From assembly GCA_049596815.1 (NCBI GenBank), contig JBMYLY010000007.1, forward strand, positions 1-36,876: DNA of 36,876 nucleotides. Direction: 5' to 3'. This stretch comes from UBA724 sp049596815. Its GTDB lineage: Bacteria > Bacteroidota > Bacteroidia > Flavobacteriales > Flavobacteriaceae. The position numbers and the translations under genes were made by a program. The notes beneath the pieces were generated by a model. That model worked only from the letters and a program-made list of their open reading frames with translations. It was not told the DNA's origin and did not search any database. Positions 24,591 through 32,705 of the stretch are shown here, one piece after another (position 1 is the stretch's first letter; the number at the start of each line of letters is the position of its first letter).

Positions 24591-25292
24591 TTAGATTTGC
24601 TTGGCAAAAAATGCCTCTAAATCTTTTAGGGTTTGTGGCGTTTTGACAATGTCTTGTACCAATTGGCCTTTTTCCAAAACAGCAATCCGTTCGCAAACCT
24701 CCGTAACATGTTGCAAATCGTGGCTAGAGATTAGAACCGTACGACCATGGACTTGCGACTTTTCCTTGAGCAGTTCTTTGAGGCGTATTTGGGTCGTCGG
24801 GTCAAGATTGGCAAAAGGCTCATCCAAAACCAGCAGTTTGGGGTCGCCTATAAAAGTAGCGACAATGCCCACCTTCTTTTGATTTCCTTTAGACAAATTG
24901 CGTATATACTTTTTTTGATTTAAAATCTCACCACTAAAAAAATCAGAAAACCCTGCCATCAGCGTATCCACTTCACTTTTAGAAACCCCGCGTAGATCTC
25001 CTATAAAATAAAAATATTCTTCGGGGGTTAGGTAGCCAATAAGGAAGGTCTCGTCCAAAAAGGCGGCTGTTTTGGTTTTCCAATCCTCAGATTCGTGTAC
25101 TGCAATCTCATCGATTTTTACTGCTCCTTCTGTGGCTTGAATCAGGTCGAGCAACAGACTGAAAAGGGTGGTTTTGCCAGCGCCGTTATTTCCGACCAAT
25201 CCAAAAATTTGCCCGTCTGGGATTTCCAATTGGGGCAATTCCAAAACCGTTTTGTCGCCATAGCGTTTGACCAAATGTTGAATCTGTATCAT
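24591..25292 (-). CDS. ABC transporter ATP-binding protein
   Basis: This is a 233-residue single ABC domain. Walker A is GNNGAGKTT (near 34-42), the signature loop is the variant NLSKGNQKK, Walker B is LLVLDEPF and the switch histidine lies in LISSHDLQH. The overall look (PNGxGKTT-like with VGNNGAGKTTLFSLLLDLI, and ATEGAVKIDE) is close to ATPases of ABC-2 type exporters. It overlaps the DUF5687 permease gene by four bases and should form a pair with it. Substrate unknown. Its 3' end lies 13 bases before the first ATG of porW. Confidence 0.93.
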   Translation of the reverse strand: MIQIQHLVKRYGDKTVLELPQLEIPDGQIFGLVGNNGAGKTTLFSLLLDLIQATEGAVKIDEIAVHESEDWKTKTAAFLDETFLIGYLTPEEYFYFIGDLRGVSKSEVDTLMAGFSDFFSGEILNQKKYIRNLSKGNQKKVGIVATFIGDPKLLVLDEPFANLDPTTQIRLKELLKEKSQVHGRTVLISSHDLQHVTEVCERIAVLEKGQLVQDIVKTPQTLKDLEAFFAKQI

Positions 25293-26755
25293 GTTTTTTG
25301 TTTGTATGCGCTGAGCGTGCTGTACTTTTCGGATTTGTAAAGCCGCTCAATCTGATGAAATACTTTGTCTTTTAGAAAGTAGCCCAATAGCCCTACAAAA
25401 GCTACCAACACATAACCTGCCCACGCACCCACAAGCCAATGGCCCAGCGCGAACACCAACATGGGCAACGCCAACTTGGGCAAAGAAAGCATCAGTGTTT
25501 TGACATTGAAAGATTGTTTGTCTCCAAAAGGTTTGTTGTTGGAAGCTAGGTCTATGGGCGTTTTGATATAGGCTCCTGAGAGTAATACCAAATGTGCATT
25601 GACACCCATATTGTACACCGCCCCTGCCAACACTGCCGCATAGGCCTCCCAACCAAAGAAAAGATAAAAGGTAGACACTATGGTGCTGACAAAAGTGGCT
25701 GCCACTATCAAGGTCCACTTGGCTTCCAAATACTCTCTATAAGAAATGTTTTGGCTCATCATAAGCGGATAATAGGCGCTGTCCCAGCTGGGTACGTATT
25801 GGCCAAAAGTGAACAAAAAGCCGCCACTGACAAAGATGCCCGCAAAGATTTTCCAGGCCGCACTTTCATAGGCAGCACCTGTGAAAAACAAAAGCCCATA
25901 AAACAAAAACACAACCGACATGATAACTGTGGTTTTGGAGCGTTTGTTTCGCATGATAAGTTTGATGTCATTTTTCATAAAAATGGCCGTACGCCCCAAT
26001 CGATTGAGCCAATCGAGTCGTACATACTGCGCCTCTGATTTGGGGGTCTGCATGGCGGCGTCCAAATACATTCGGCGGGCAAAGTAATTATAAGTGTAGC
26101 GGTACAACGCCAACAACAACACCCATGGAATCAAAGCCAAAAGGGGTTGTTCAAAAAAAGTATAAAAAACAGGGCCGGTCCATTGGGTAATGTCAAAAAT
26201 TTCGAATCGCTGAAGTGCTGCCAGCGTCACCAAAACCCCTGCAAATCCATAAAACCATATGTCTCGGTCATTGACCATGATGTTGATGAAATTGGTGCAA
26301 TACACAATGGCAATCAAAGCCACATGCCAGCTGAGTACTTGTAGTGTTGGGTAGCCCTCGTTGAGGAGCACCAAAGAGAACGGGATAAAAAAGAATGCAT
26401 TTCCAATGTTAAAAAAAGAAAACATGGTGCGGCCCAATACATAATGTACAACCCGGCTGCTTTTGATGGGCAACAGCATGAGAGGTTGGATGTTGAGTAT
26501 CGGCATTTTTTGTAAAAAATAGCGCATCACCACCCAAAAAGAGGTACCATAAATCAAATAGTCATTGACAAAGGGCAAGGGGTCTACGCCCAATTCTTCT
26601 TCCACCAAATAAAAAGCGCCAACGCCCAGCAAGCCAAAGACAGCCGTAAAGTAAAGTATACCGAAAACGGAGAGTATCTTATACAACACACTCGAACCGA
26701 AAGCTGGAGACCGCCGAAAAGCGCGCCACTGAAGGAAAATAAAGCGTTGGAACAT
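25289..26755 (-). CDS. DUF5687 family membrane protein, probable ABC permease
   Basis: This 488-residue polytopic protein has about 10-12 hydrophobic helices. MFQRFIFLQWRAFRRSPAFGSS at the N-terminus and the central block FIFVSGGFLFTFGQYVPSWDSAYYPLMMSQNISYREYLEAKW are what I recognise as DUF5687, a family found beside ABC ATPases in flavobacteria. Start ATG 26755 is supported by a -7 box 18 bases upstream. Earlier ATGs (26785) overlap that box. The ATPase follows with a four-base overlap, so the two are an exporter pair; the transported compound is unknown. It heads the 16 kb minus-strand run. Confidence 0.8.
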   Translation of the reverse strand: MFQRFIFLQWRAFRRSPAFGSSVLYKILSVFGILYFTAVFGLLGVGAFYLVEEELGVDPLPFVNDYLIYGTSFWVVMRYFLQKMPILNIQPLMLLPIKSSRVVHYVLGRTMFSFFNIGNAFFFIPFSLVLLNEGYPTLQVLSWHVALIAIVYCTNFINIMVNDRDIWFYGFAGVLVTLAALQRFEIFDITQWTGPVFYTFFEQPLLALIPWVLLLALYRYTYNYFARRMYLDAAMQTPKSEAQYVRLDWLNRLGRTAIFMKNDIKLIMRNKRSKTTVIMSVVFLFYGLLFFTGAAYESAAWKIFAGIFVSGGFLFTFGQYVPSWDSAYYPLMMSQNISYREYLEAKWTLIVAATFVSTIVSTFYLFFGWEAYAAVLAGAVYNMGVNAHLVLLSGAYIKTPIDLASNNKPFGDKQSFNVKTLMLSLPKLALPMLVFALGHWLVGAWAGYVLVAFVGLLGYFLKDKVFHQIERLYKSEKYSTLSAYKQKT

Positions 26756-26773
26756 CTTAGAAACTGTCTGTTT

Positions 26774-26781
26774 CAAAGGTA
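26774..26781 (-). promoter_or_regulatory. Putative -7 box for the DUF5687-ABC-porW genes
   Basis: On the minus strand TACCTTTG matches TAnnTTTG and lies 18 bases before ATG 26755. Its -33 element is not clear. It is back to back with the box of the reductase gene, 11 bases away. Confidence 0.45.
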
Positions 26782-26792
26782 TCATTTTTTTA

Positions 26793-26800
26793 TATGTTTG
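26793..26800 (+). promoter_or_regulatory. Putative -7 box for the ferredoxin reductase gene
   Basis: TATGTTTG matches TAnnTTTG and lies 12 bases before ATG 26813, leaving a leader of only several bases. TGTTTC near 26769-26774 is a possible imperfect -33 element at a spacing of 18. Confidence 0.45.
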
Positions 26801-26812
26801 TAAAAAATTGTT

Positions 26813-27856
26813 ATGAGCGGATTGCACCAACTACAGGTTTCGGTTGTGGAGCGCCTCACCGATGATGCCGTGGCGCTTACTTTTGAGGTTCCTTCATCCC
26901 TTACTGAAGATTTTAGGTTTCAGGCAGGTCAGTATTTGACGCTCTCTGCCCAAATTGACGGTACAGAAGTGCGTCGGTCCTATTCGATTTGCAGTGCCCC
27001 CCACGAAGATCGGCTTCGAGTGGGCATCAAAGCCTTGCCGAAAGGGGTGTTTTCAACCCATGCCAATAACCAAATCAAAGAAGGAGACACTCTTCATGTA
27101 GGTGCTCCTGAAGGACGCTTTGTATATACCCCTTCTACAAGCCCAAAAAAAATCATGCTATTTGCTGCCGGTAGCGGTATCACACCCATGCTTTCGATTG
27201 CCAAAGCGGCGCTCAATGACAGTAGCGGCCACCAAGTCGTATTGGTCTATGGAAACCGAAATCCCGAAAGCAGCATGTTTGCGGACGAAATTCAAAGCAT
27301 TGCACAAAACTATCCCGATCAGTTTTCTGTTGTCAACGTGTATAGCAGGGCACGCGGAGAAGGGGCTTTGTTTGGCCGAATCGATACGGCCAACATCAAC
27401 TATGTGCTCAATACGTTGTACAACCAAAACCGTTTTGACGATTTTTATATATGTGGCCCCGGCGGTATGATAGACAACTGTACGCAAGTGTTGACCGATG
27501 TCGGTGTTGAAAGTCAAAAAATTCATGTAGAGCACTTTGGAGGTGGTGTTGCCCCCGTTGCTTCTGATCAGGAAGGAACTGTGCGCTACACTGTTTTGCT
27601 AGACGACGAATCACATCAGTTTACGGCAGATGCCCAAAAATCTGTTTTGGATGCGGCTTTGGCAGCCGGACTGGAAGCGCCCTACTCTTGTCAGGGTGGT
27701 GTTTGTGGTAGCTGTATTGGTCGTGTGAAATCTGGAAGCGTACAAATGGCCAACAACCAAATCTTAACAGACGCTGAGGTAGAAGAAGGCTTGGTGTTGA
27801 GCTGTCAGGCGAGCTGTACAAGCGACACTTTGGAAATCGACTTTGACGACGTCTAA
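26813..27856 (+). CDS. PaaE-type ferredoxin reductase with C-terminal 2Fe-2S domain
   Basis: This is a 347-residue flavoprotein electron-transfer component. Residues 1-105 form the FAD domain (AGQYLTLSA, RRSYSICSAP). Residues 110-240 form the NAD(P)H domain (LFAAGSGITPMLSIAKAAL, YICGPGGMI). The C-terminal plant-type ferredoxin has cluster ligands C293, C298, C301 and C331 (CQGGVCGSC, then LSC). The arrangement matches PaaE, the reductase of phenylacetyl-CoA epoxidase, but no paa genes are nearby and many flavobacteria have such reductases as stand-alone partners of desaturases or oxygenases. It is monocistronic, convergent with the glycosyltransferase gene by a four-base overlap. Confidence 0.9.
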   Translation: MSGLHQLQVSVVERLTDDAVALTFEVPSSLTEDFRFQAGQYLTLSAQIDGTEVRRSYSICSAPHEDRLRVGIKALPKGVFSTHANNQIKEGDTLHVGAPEGRFVYTPSTSPKKIMLFAAGSGITPMLSIAKAALNDSSGHQVVLVYGNRNPESSMFADEIQSIAQNYPDQFSVVNVYSRARGEGALFGRIDTANINYVLNTLYNQNRFDDFYICGPGGMIDNCTQVLTDVGVESQKIHVEHFGGGVAPVASDQEGTVRYTVLLDDESHQFTADAQKSVLDAALAAGLEAPYSCQGGVCGSCIGRVKSGSVQMANNQILTDAEVEEGLVLSCQASCTSDTLEIDFDDV

Positions 27857-28869
27857 CTACCCAATGTTTCCTGGGCTTTTTCTATCACAGATTCAGGCGA
27901 AATGCTCCGCATGGCTTTCTCATAGCCTTTAGGCAGTTTGTTCCCATAAGTAGAAGTTGGGGTTTTTGGAAACTGCGCCCTGTCAACAATCAGGTTGTTG
28001 TCTTGTCTAAAAGGTGCAAAGCCTAAAAACGGGTGGGTCATCCCCCATAGGGTCAAAACAGGGACACCGTGGTTGGCTGCCAAATGTCCATTGGCAGAAT
28101 CCATAGAAATCATCAAATCCAAATTGGCAATGAGATCGAGTTCGTCCGAAAAAGACATTCCAATACGGTGTACGTTGGGATAGGCGCGGGTCCATATCTG
28201 CATTTGTGCTTCTTCGTCTGGGCCGTGACCAAACAAAAAAACACTGTGTTGTTGTTGTAGATATCCTATCACCTTTTGCATCAGGTCTAAGGGATACACC
28301 TTTCCTTTGTGAGCGGCAAAAGGAGCGATGCCAATCCATTTCTGATTGGGATCAGAATCTATCATCGAAGGCAAAATCGGTTTGGGGGGAAATTCGTGCT
28401 TGTCCAAGTCAAGTGTATACCCCAATTTGGCAAACACCTCTACATATCGGTACAATTGTGGGGTCAGGGGTTTGAGTGTTTTTCTTTTGGGGCGGGTGAG
28501 CGCTCTTTTTTCTTGACGCCCTTTGTCTAGTTTTTTGGTGCGCACAAATGGCTGACTGGCAAAGAAAAATCTCAGGACGGCTGTTCGTAGCACATTATGA
28601 ACATCGGCAATGCGTCGCGGTTTAAGGGCCTTGAGTTCTTTATAGAGTTGGTACAGCCCTTTGAAGCCTTTGTGACCACTTTCAAAATCGGGGTTGATAA
28701 TTTGGAGTTCCAAAAACTCCTTAAAAATGGGGTTTAAGTGTTTACGGGTTACCAGGGTGACTTGGATTCCTGGGTTTTGCTGGTACAAACAGCGCAAGAC
28801 TGGCAATAGCATCGCCACATCGCCCATGGCAGAAAAACGAAAGATCATCAGGTGTTTGGGCGCCCGCAC
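27853..28869 (-). CDS. Glycosyltransferase family 9 (heptosyltransferase-like)
   Basis: This 338-residue enzyme resembles the ADP-heptose:LPS heptosyltransferases. The N-terminal MIFRFSAMGDVAMLLPVLRCL corresponds to the R-x-S-A-x-G-D-V motif of the family. The C-terminal half has IGIAPFAAHKGKVYPLDLMQKVIGYL, MISMDSANGHLAANHGVPVLTLWGMTHP, the nucleotide-sugar site. ATG 28869 is used; ATG 28848 (MIFRFSA) would remove seven residues. It follows the DUF4254 gene by three bases and is probably transcribed with it. The acceptor may be lipid A core, but the sugar donor is not shown. Confidence 0.9.
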   Translation of the reverse strand: MRAPKHLMIFRFSAMGDVAMLLPVLRCLYQQNPGIQVTLVTRKHLNPIFKEFLELQIINPDFESGHKGFKGLYQLYKELKALKPRRIADVHNVLRTAVLRFFFASQPFVRTKKLDKGRQEKRALTRPKRKTLKPLTPQLYRYVEVFAKLGYTLDLDKHEFPPKPILPSMIDSDPNQKWIGIAPFAAHKGKVYPLDLMQKVIGYLQQQHSVFLFGHGPDEEAQMQIWTRAYPNVHRIGMSFSDELDLIANLDLMISMDSANGHLAANHGVPVLTLWGMTHPFLGFAPFRQDNNLIVDRAQFPKTPTSTYGNKLPKGYEKAMRSISPESVIEKAQETLGS

Positions 28870-28872
28870 TTT

Positions 28873-29478
28873 TTAAGATTTATCGGCATATAAGACCGGG
28901 TTGAGCGCTTCGTCATTGTACATTTTCATCTGTTTGTACACTTTCATGGTTTTTCGCCCTGCTGCCATGTCTTCCAACAGCTGATCGATTGCTGAGGAAA
29001 GGTCTTCACGTTGGGTTTCCAAAACCGCCAATTTATCCGCACAAACCGCACGGTGTGATTCGCTTGCCGATGGACGTAAGCTTTCCTCTTTCATATGGTA
29101 AATCTTAAGGGCCAAAATAGAAAGCCGATCTAGCGCCCATGCGGGACTCTCCGTATTGATCGTTGCGTCTGCAGCAATTTGAACTGATGAAAACTGATCT
29201 AAAAAGTAGCTGTCTATATATTCAACTGTGTCGGTCCGGTCTTGGTTGGATGCATCGATTTTTCGCTTGAGTTCAAGTGCGGCCACGGGATCTATTTCTG
29301 GGTCACGAATAAGGTCCTCATAGTGCCACTGCACCGTGTCTATCCAGTTTTTACGATAGAGCAGATGTGCCAGTGTTTTGGAATCATAGGGATTGGTATA
29401 GGGCTGATCTACACGATCCAGCATATGGTATCTCGCGATACTTTCCTCAAAAATTTGAAAGGCCTCTTTGCTTTTCAT
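28873..29478 (-). CDS. DUF4254 family protein
   Basis: This 201-residue, mostly helical protein belongs to a Bacteroidota family that repeatedly sits before a family 9 glycosyltransferase. Notable segments are FIEESIARYHMLDRV-like at the N-terminus (QIFEESIARYHMLDRV), NWIDTVQWHYEDLIRDPEIDP, ELKRKIDASNQDRTDTVEYID and the C-terminal MKVYKQMKMYNDEALNP. The W-x(3)-H-E/Y-D-x-I-R pattern with a later D-x-N/D-R-x-D resembles metal-site helices, but this is only an impression. No signal peptide. Function unknown; the three-base spacing suggests a partner of the glycosyltransferase. Confidence 0.8.
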   Translation of the reverse strand: MKSKEAFQIFEESIARYHMLDRVDQPYTNPYDSKTLAHLLYRKNWIDTVQWHYEDLIRDPEIDPVAALELKRKIDASNQDRTDTVEYIDSYFLDQFSSVQIAADATINTESPAWALDRLSILALKIYHMKEESLRPSASESHRAVCADKLAVLETQREDLSSAIDQLLEDMAAGRKTMKVYKQMKMYNDEALNPVLYADKS

Positions 29479-29491
29479 CTGTATTTTTTTT

Positions 29492-29522
29492 CAAAGATAC
29501 GGGGTTGTGCGCACCTACAAAA
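29492..29522 (-). promoter_or_regulatory. Putative promoter of the DUF4254-glycosyltransferase pair
   Basis: On the minus strand TTTTG (29518-29522) is followed after 18 bases by TATCTTTG (29492-29499), and ATG 29478 lies 13 bases downstream. This is one of the best -33/-7 matches in the window. The -33 part overlaps the end of the DUF6427 gene. Confidence 0.55.
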
Positions 29523-30387
29523 GTTCAGGGGTCAGCAACAGTGTTGCTAGCAGTAATATTAACACCAAATCTGCCCACACTTTTTTAGGGATTTGTTGGA
29601 TAACTACAGGCATCCATACCCAAAAAAGATAGGCGGTACACACCCACATATGGGGGGTATTGATGTCTAAAACCAAAGAAGTAACACCAACCAACAACAG
29701 CGCCCATAGCATGGTACGCACACGGCGGTTCTCGGCGGGCACCCATTTGTTGGGCCACAATCCAAAACGCAAACCCAACACAACAAGGCCAATTCCCAAA
29801 ATACTCAAAGTGAAATACCAATCGTCTAAAGGTCTGGGTACCGGTGCCCAAGCACTACTGTGCCAAGGAAATATTTCACTAACCGTCCAAAACAAAAAAG
29901 TAAAGGCCCCCATCCCTACCAGCATAAGCCACCATTTCCTAAGGTCACGCTCTTGCCATTGCAACATGGCCAGTGGAGTCAATAAGAGCAACATCCATCC
30001 GTGGGGAATCACATACACCACAGCCATCCCCAAAAAGGCGGTGACAAAAACAGGGTCTCTGCGGCTTCCGTTGGCACTTAAGTGAAGCAGCCCACCTATG
30101 TATGATGCCATCAAAGCAGTTTCTAGCCATACTTGAAAGTCATACTGTGCCCATGAACCTCCATAAAAACACGCCCCTGCTATCAGCCAATACAAGCCAT
30201 TGGTGCGGATCAAGGCGCCAAATCGCAGGGACAAAAACTCGAGTAACAAGGTGGTCAAAAAAAATCCCATCAAGGACCAAATGCCAACGATAATAGGTTG
30301 TTCAATAAAAAATAATGGTGTTAATAATAACACCAACAAAGCAAGGCGTTGGGGGTTTTTGGTCGTCGAAAAAAAGCTTGTCAACAT
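29515..30387 (-). CDS. DUF6427-like integral membrane protein
   Basis: This 290-residue protein has about eight hydrophobic helices. It starts MLTSFFSTTKNPQRLALLVLL, which I associate with the flavobacterial DUF6427 family (N-terminal phrase beginning MITSFFSKSKPIN or similar). The centre includes VYVIPHGWMLLLLTPLAMLQWQERDLRKWW, a likely cytoplasmic loop, and PRPLDDWYFTLSIL. No catalytic motif is evident. It is divergent from the DUF6341 gene (40 bases) and upstream of DUF4254. Function unknown. Confidence 0.75.
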   Translation of the reverse strand: MLTSFFSTTKNPQRLALLVLLLTPLFFIEQPIIVGIWSLMGFFLTTLLLEFLSLRFGALIRTNGLYWLIAGACFYGGSWAQYDFQVWLETALMASYIGGLLHLSANGSRRDPVFVTAFLGMAVVYVIPHGWMLLLLTPLAMLQWQERDLRKWWLMLVGMGAFTFLFWTVSEIFPWHSSAWAPVPRPLDDWYFTLSILGIGLVVLGLRFGLWPNKWVPAENRRVRTMLWALLLVGVTSLVLDINTPHMWVCTAYLFWVWMPVVIQQIPKKVWADLVLILLLATLLLTPELL

Positions 30388-30408
30388 ATTTGTTTTGCCC
30401 TATTTTTG
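30378..30408 (+). promoter_or_regulatory. Putative promoter of the DUF6341 gene
   Basis: TTG (30378-30380) is followed after 20 bases by TATTTTTG (30401-30408), and the ATG lies 19 bases downstream. The spacing and both boxes fit the flavobacterial consensus. Confidence 0.6.
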
Positions 30409-30427
30409 CGTACTAAAGATAGTATTT

Positions 30428-30655
30428 ATGAAAGCCTTTTTTGAAGCCATTGCTTTTTTGTTTGAAGAAATTCTATTTCTGCCCCTTGAGGCTTTACGGA
30501 CACTCGAACTCAGTAGCTGGGTATTGGCCAATGTCATCAACTGGGGCTTTTTGGCCGTTGGTATGGCGGCCGGCGTGTATTGGGTGCTTCAACTCAAAAA
30601 GTTTAATGACAATGGCGAAGAGGACAAAGACCCTTCTGCCCATTCTTTCTTATAG
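30428..30655 (+). CDS. DUF6341-like small membrane protein
   Basis: This is a 75-residue protein with an amphipathic N-terminal segment (MKAFFEAIAFLFEEILFLPLEALR) and one clear membrane helix (about 31-55, WVLANVINWGFLAVGMAAGVYWVL). A charged tail (KKFNDNGEEDKDPSAHSFL) follows. The pattern is that of the DUF6341 family which lies beside purD in flavobacteria. It has a good promoter and converges on purD with a six-base overlap of the coding ends. Function unknown. Confidence 0.8.
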   Translation: MKAFFEAIAFLFEEILFLPLEALRTLELSSWVLANVINWGFLAVGMAAGVYWVLQLKKFNDNGEEDKDPSAHSFL

Positions 30656-31915
30656 GTCAAAGCCGATATCTTTTCGGTAGTATATCCCCTCAAAATCGAT
30701 TTTCTCTAAGGCTGCATAGCTGTGGCTCAGTGCCTCTTTGTGACTTGTGCCAAAGGCGGTAGATGCCAACACACGGCCTCCACTGGTCACCACGTCTTTG
30801 CCTTGGGTTTGGGTTCCTGCATGCACAATCAGGTCGGATGGGTCTATGCCCGAGATGACTTTCCCTTTTTCATAAGCTTCCGGATAGCCTCCCGAAACTG
30901 CCACCACGGTGGTGGCTGCCCTTGCGTCGATTTTCAAATCTATTTTGTCTAGTTGTTGGTTGGCGGTGGCTTGCATCAGCGCCGCCCAATCGTTTTGAAC
31001 ACGTGGCAACACCACTTGGGTCTCTGGATCACCCATACGTACGTTGTATTCGATCACCAAAGGCTCGTCTCCAACTTTGATGAGTCCAATAAACACAAAG
31101 CCTACATAAGGAATGCCGTCAGACTGCAAACCTTGAATGGTGGGTTCCACGATGCGTTTTTTGATCTTATCTACAAAAACATCGTCCGCAAATGGCACAG
31201 GAGAAACGGCTCCCATACCCCCTGTGTTTAGGCCGGTGTCTCCCTCACCTATGCGTTTGTAGTCTTTGGCCATGGGCAGTATTTTATAAGACTTGCCGTC
31301 TGTAAGCACAAAGCAAGAAAGTTCAATGCCGTCCAAAAAGGCTTCAATCACCACTTTTTGACTGGCAGCACCAAACTTGGCATCGGCCAACATGGCGGTG
31401 AGTTCTTTTTGGGCTTCTTCTAAATCATTGAGTATAAGCACGCCTTTGCCTGCGGCCAAGCCGTCTGCTTTCAGCACATAAGGAGGCGTAATGGTCTCCA
31501 AATAGGCCAAGCCTTCTGTGAGTTCGTCTTTCGTAAAACTGCGATAGGCGGCCGTAGGAATGTTGTGCCGTTGCATGAAGGCTTTGGCGTATTCTTTACT
31601 GCCTTCGAGTTGGGCGGCTTCTTGGCGCGGCCCAATGACGGGAATGTGCTTGAGTTCGTGGTCGTTTAAAAAGAAATCATGAACCCCCTGCACCAAAGGG
31701 TCTTCAGGGCCTACAATGACCAAGTCGATTTTGTGGTCCAAAGCGGCTTGCTTGAGTGCCGGAAAGTCGGTGGGAGAAACAGCCAAGTTGGTACCAAACT
31801 GCGTGGTACCTGCATTGCCAGGAGCAATAAACAGTTTGGGGTTTTGAGGGCTTTGGGCGAGTTTCCAACAAAAAGTGTATTCACGTCCGCCACTGCCCAG
31901 TACCAAAATATTCAT
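30650..31915 (-). CDS. purD: Phosphoribosylamine-glycine ligase
   Basis: PurD joins glycine to 5-phosphoribosylamine with ATP, the second step of purine synthesis. The 421-residue protein begins MNILVLGSGGREYTFCWKLAQSP, the conserved PurD N-terminus in which GGREH usually ends the loop; here the histidine is replaced by tyrosine (GGREY). ATP-grasp motifs PPYVLKADGLAAGKGVLI, LNTGGMGAVSPVPF and EYNVRMGDPETQVVLPR are all present. Length matches the family. It stands alone between convergent and divergent neighbours. The H-to-Y change is worth an alignment but does not affect the assignment. Confidence 0.97.
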   Translation of the reverse strand: MNILVLGSGGREYTFCWKLAQSPQNPKLFIAPGNAGTTQFGTNLAVSPTDFPALKQAALDHKIDLVIVGPEDPLVQGVHDFFLNDHELKHIPVIGPRQEAAQLEGSKEYAKAFMQRHNIPTAAYRSFTKDELTEGLAYLETITPPYVLKADGLAAGKGVLILNDLEEAQKELTAMLADAKFGAASQKVVIEAFLDGIELSCFVLTDGKSYKILPMAKDYKRIGEGDTGLNTGGMGAVSPVPFADDVFVDKIKKRIVEPTIQGLQSDGIPYVGFVFIGLIKVGDEPLVIEYNVRMGDPETQVVLPRVQNDWAALMQATANQQLDKIDLKIDARAATTVVAVSGGYPEAYEKGKVISGIDPSDLIVHAGTQTQGKDVVTSGGRVLASTAFGTSHKEALSHSYAALEKIDFEGIYYRKDIGFDL

Positions 31916-31929
31916 GGAAAAAATTTTGA

Positions 31930-31937
31930 CAAAAATA
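31930..31937 (-). promoter_or_regulatory. Putative -7 box for purD
   Basis: On the minus strand TATTTTTG matches TAnnTTTG and lies 14 bases before the purD ATG. No good -33 element was seen, and no purine riboswitch-like structure is obvious in the 41-base gap. Confidence 0.4.
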
Positions 31938-31956
31938 GGGATTTGTTCGAAAGGAT

Positions 31957-32598
31957 TTAGACATACATCATGGCCGCGCTTTTGGCCAAGAGTTTGCTGA
32001 CTGCCGCACGTACCAGCATCAAAAAGGAAGTGGCTACGATACGGGTGTCAAGCCAGAAATTTTGCTGATCGATATAAGCCAAATCTGCTTGGATGCGTTT
32101 TTGTATGTCTTCGCTTGTGTGCGCAGCACCTTTGTGGCCTTGCACCTGCGCCCAGCCCGTCAGCCCGGGCAGCACCGATTGTCGTTTACGCATGGCATCC
32201 GCCCCAACTGCCGCCGAAAAAAAAGTGTTGTCAGCAGCCAAGTGGGGTCTGGGCCCTACGACCGACATCTCACCCTTTAGGATGTTGAGCGCTTGTGGAA
32301 GTTCGTCGATCCCGGAATTGCGCAGAATTCTTCCCAATCGGCTGACAGCGGCTTGCAGTGCCTTGCCGGGCACATGGGGAGGCGCATCTGTGGGAAGGGT
32401 GCGAAACTTATAACAAGAAAACGGAACCCCGTTTATCCCCTCTCTTTCTTGGACAAAAAACAAAGGCCCTTTGGAGTCGAGTTTGGTTAAAACCCACAAC
32501 AGCGGCACCAACCACGACAACACAAAAAAGAGTAGTGCCAGAGAAAATAATACATCGAATAAGCGCTTAAGAGCCATATGCGTGGCGGTGTTTTTCAT
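31957..32598 (-). CDS. Undecaprenyl-phosphate sugar-1-phosphate transferase
   Basis: The 213-residue enzyme starts a surface glycan by moving a sugar 1-phosphate to undecaprenyl phosphate. It consists of the catalytic module alone: membrane helix LFDVLFSLALLFFVLSWLVPLLWVL (12-36), GPLFFVQEREGINGVPFSCYKFRTL, RNSGIDELPQALNILKGEMSVVGPRP with the active-site D-E pair, and LPGLTGWAQVQGHKG. The tail QADLAYIDQQNFWLDTRIVATSFLMLV resembles the WcaJ type, but the four N-terminal helices of WcaJ are missing. ATG 32598 is chosen, since a longer frame would run into the rfbB start. It is divergent from rfbB. Sugar specificity unknown. Confidence 0.92.
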   Translation of the reverse strand: MKNTATHMALKRLFDVLFSLALLFFVLSWLVPLLWVLTKLDSKGPLFFVQEREGINGVPFSCYKFRTLPTDAPPHVPGKALQAAVSRLGRILRNSGIDELPQALNILKGEMSVVGPRPHLAADNTFFSAAVGADAMRKRQSVLPGLTGWAQVQGHKGAAHTSEDIQKRIQADLAYIDQQNFWLDTRIVATSFLMLVRAAVSKLLAKSAAMMYV

Positions 32599-32673
32599 AG
32601 GTTGTGATTGCGAAGATACTTCATTTGAAGGCTTTGGGAAAAACAAGCCCCTGACAGGCGGCAAAAAGATTTG

Positions 32674-32681
32674 TATTTTTG
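32674..32681 (+). promoter_or_regulatory. Putative -7 box of the rfbBACD operon
   Basis: TATTTTTG matches TAnnTTTG and lies 24 bases before the rfbB ATG at 32706, in the 107-base gap shared with the divergent sugar transferase gene. No clear -33 element. No -7 box with a full match was seen on the opposite strand. Confidence 0.4.
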
Positions 32682-32705
32682 ATGCGATCCGCACAAAAAA
32701 GAACC

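Noticed and set aside
26813..27856. Assignment as paaE of a phenylacetate pathway
   Set aside because: The domain order fits, but no paaABCD or other phenylacetate genes are in the window; the symbol was left empty.
32599..32694. Longer N-terminus for the sugar transferase
   Set aside because: The added residues show no membrane helix and the frame nearly reaches the rfbB start; ATG 32598 precedes the first family motif at the usual distance.
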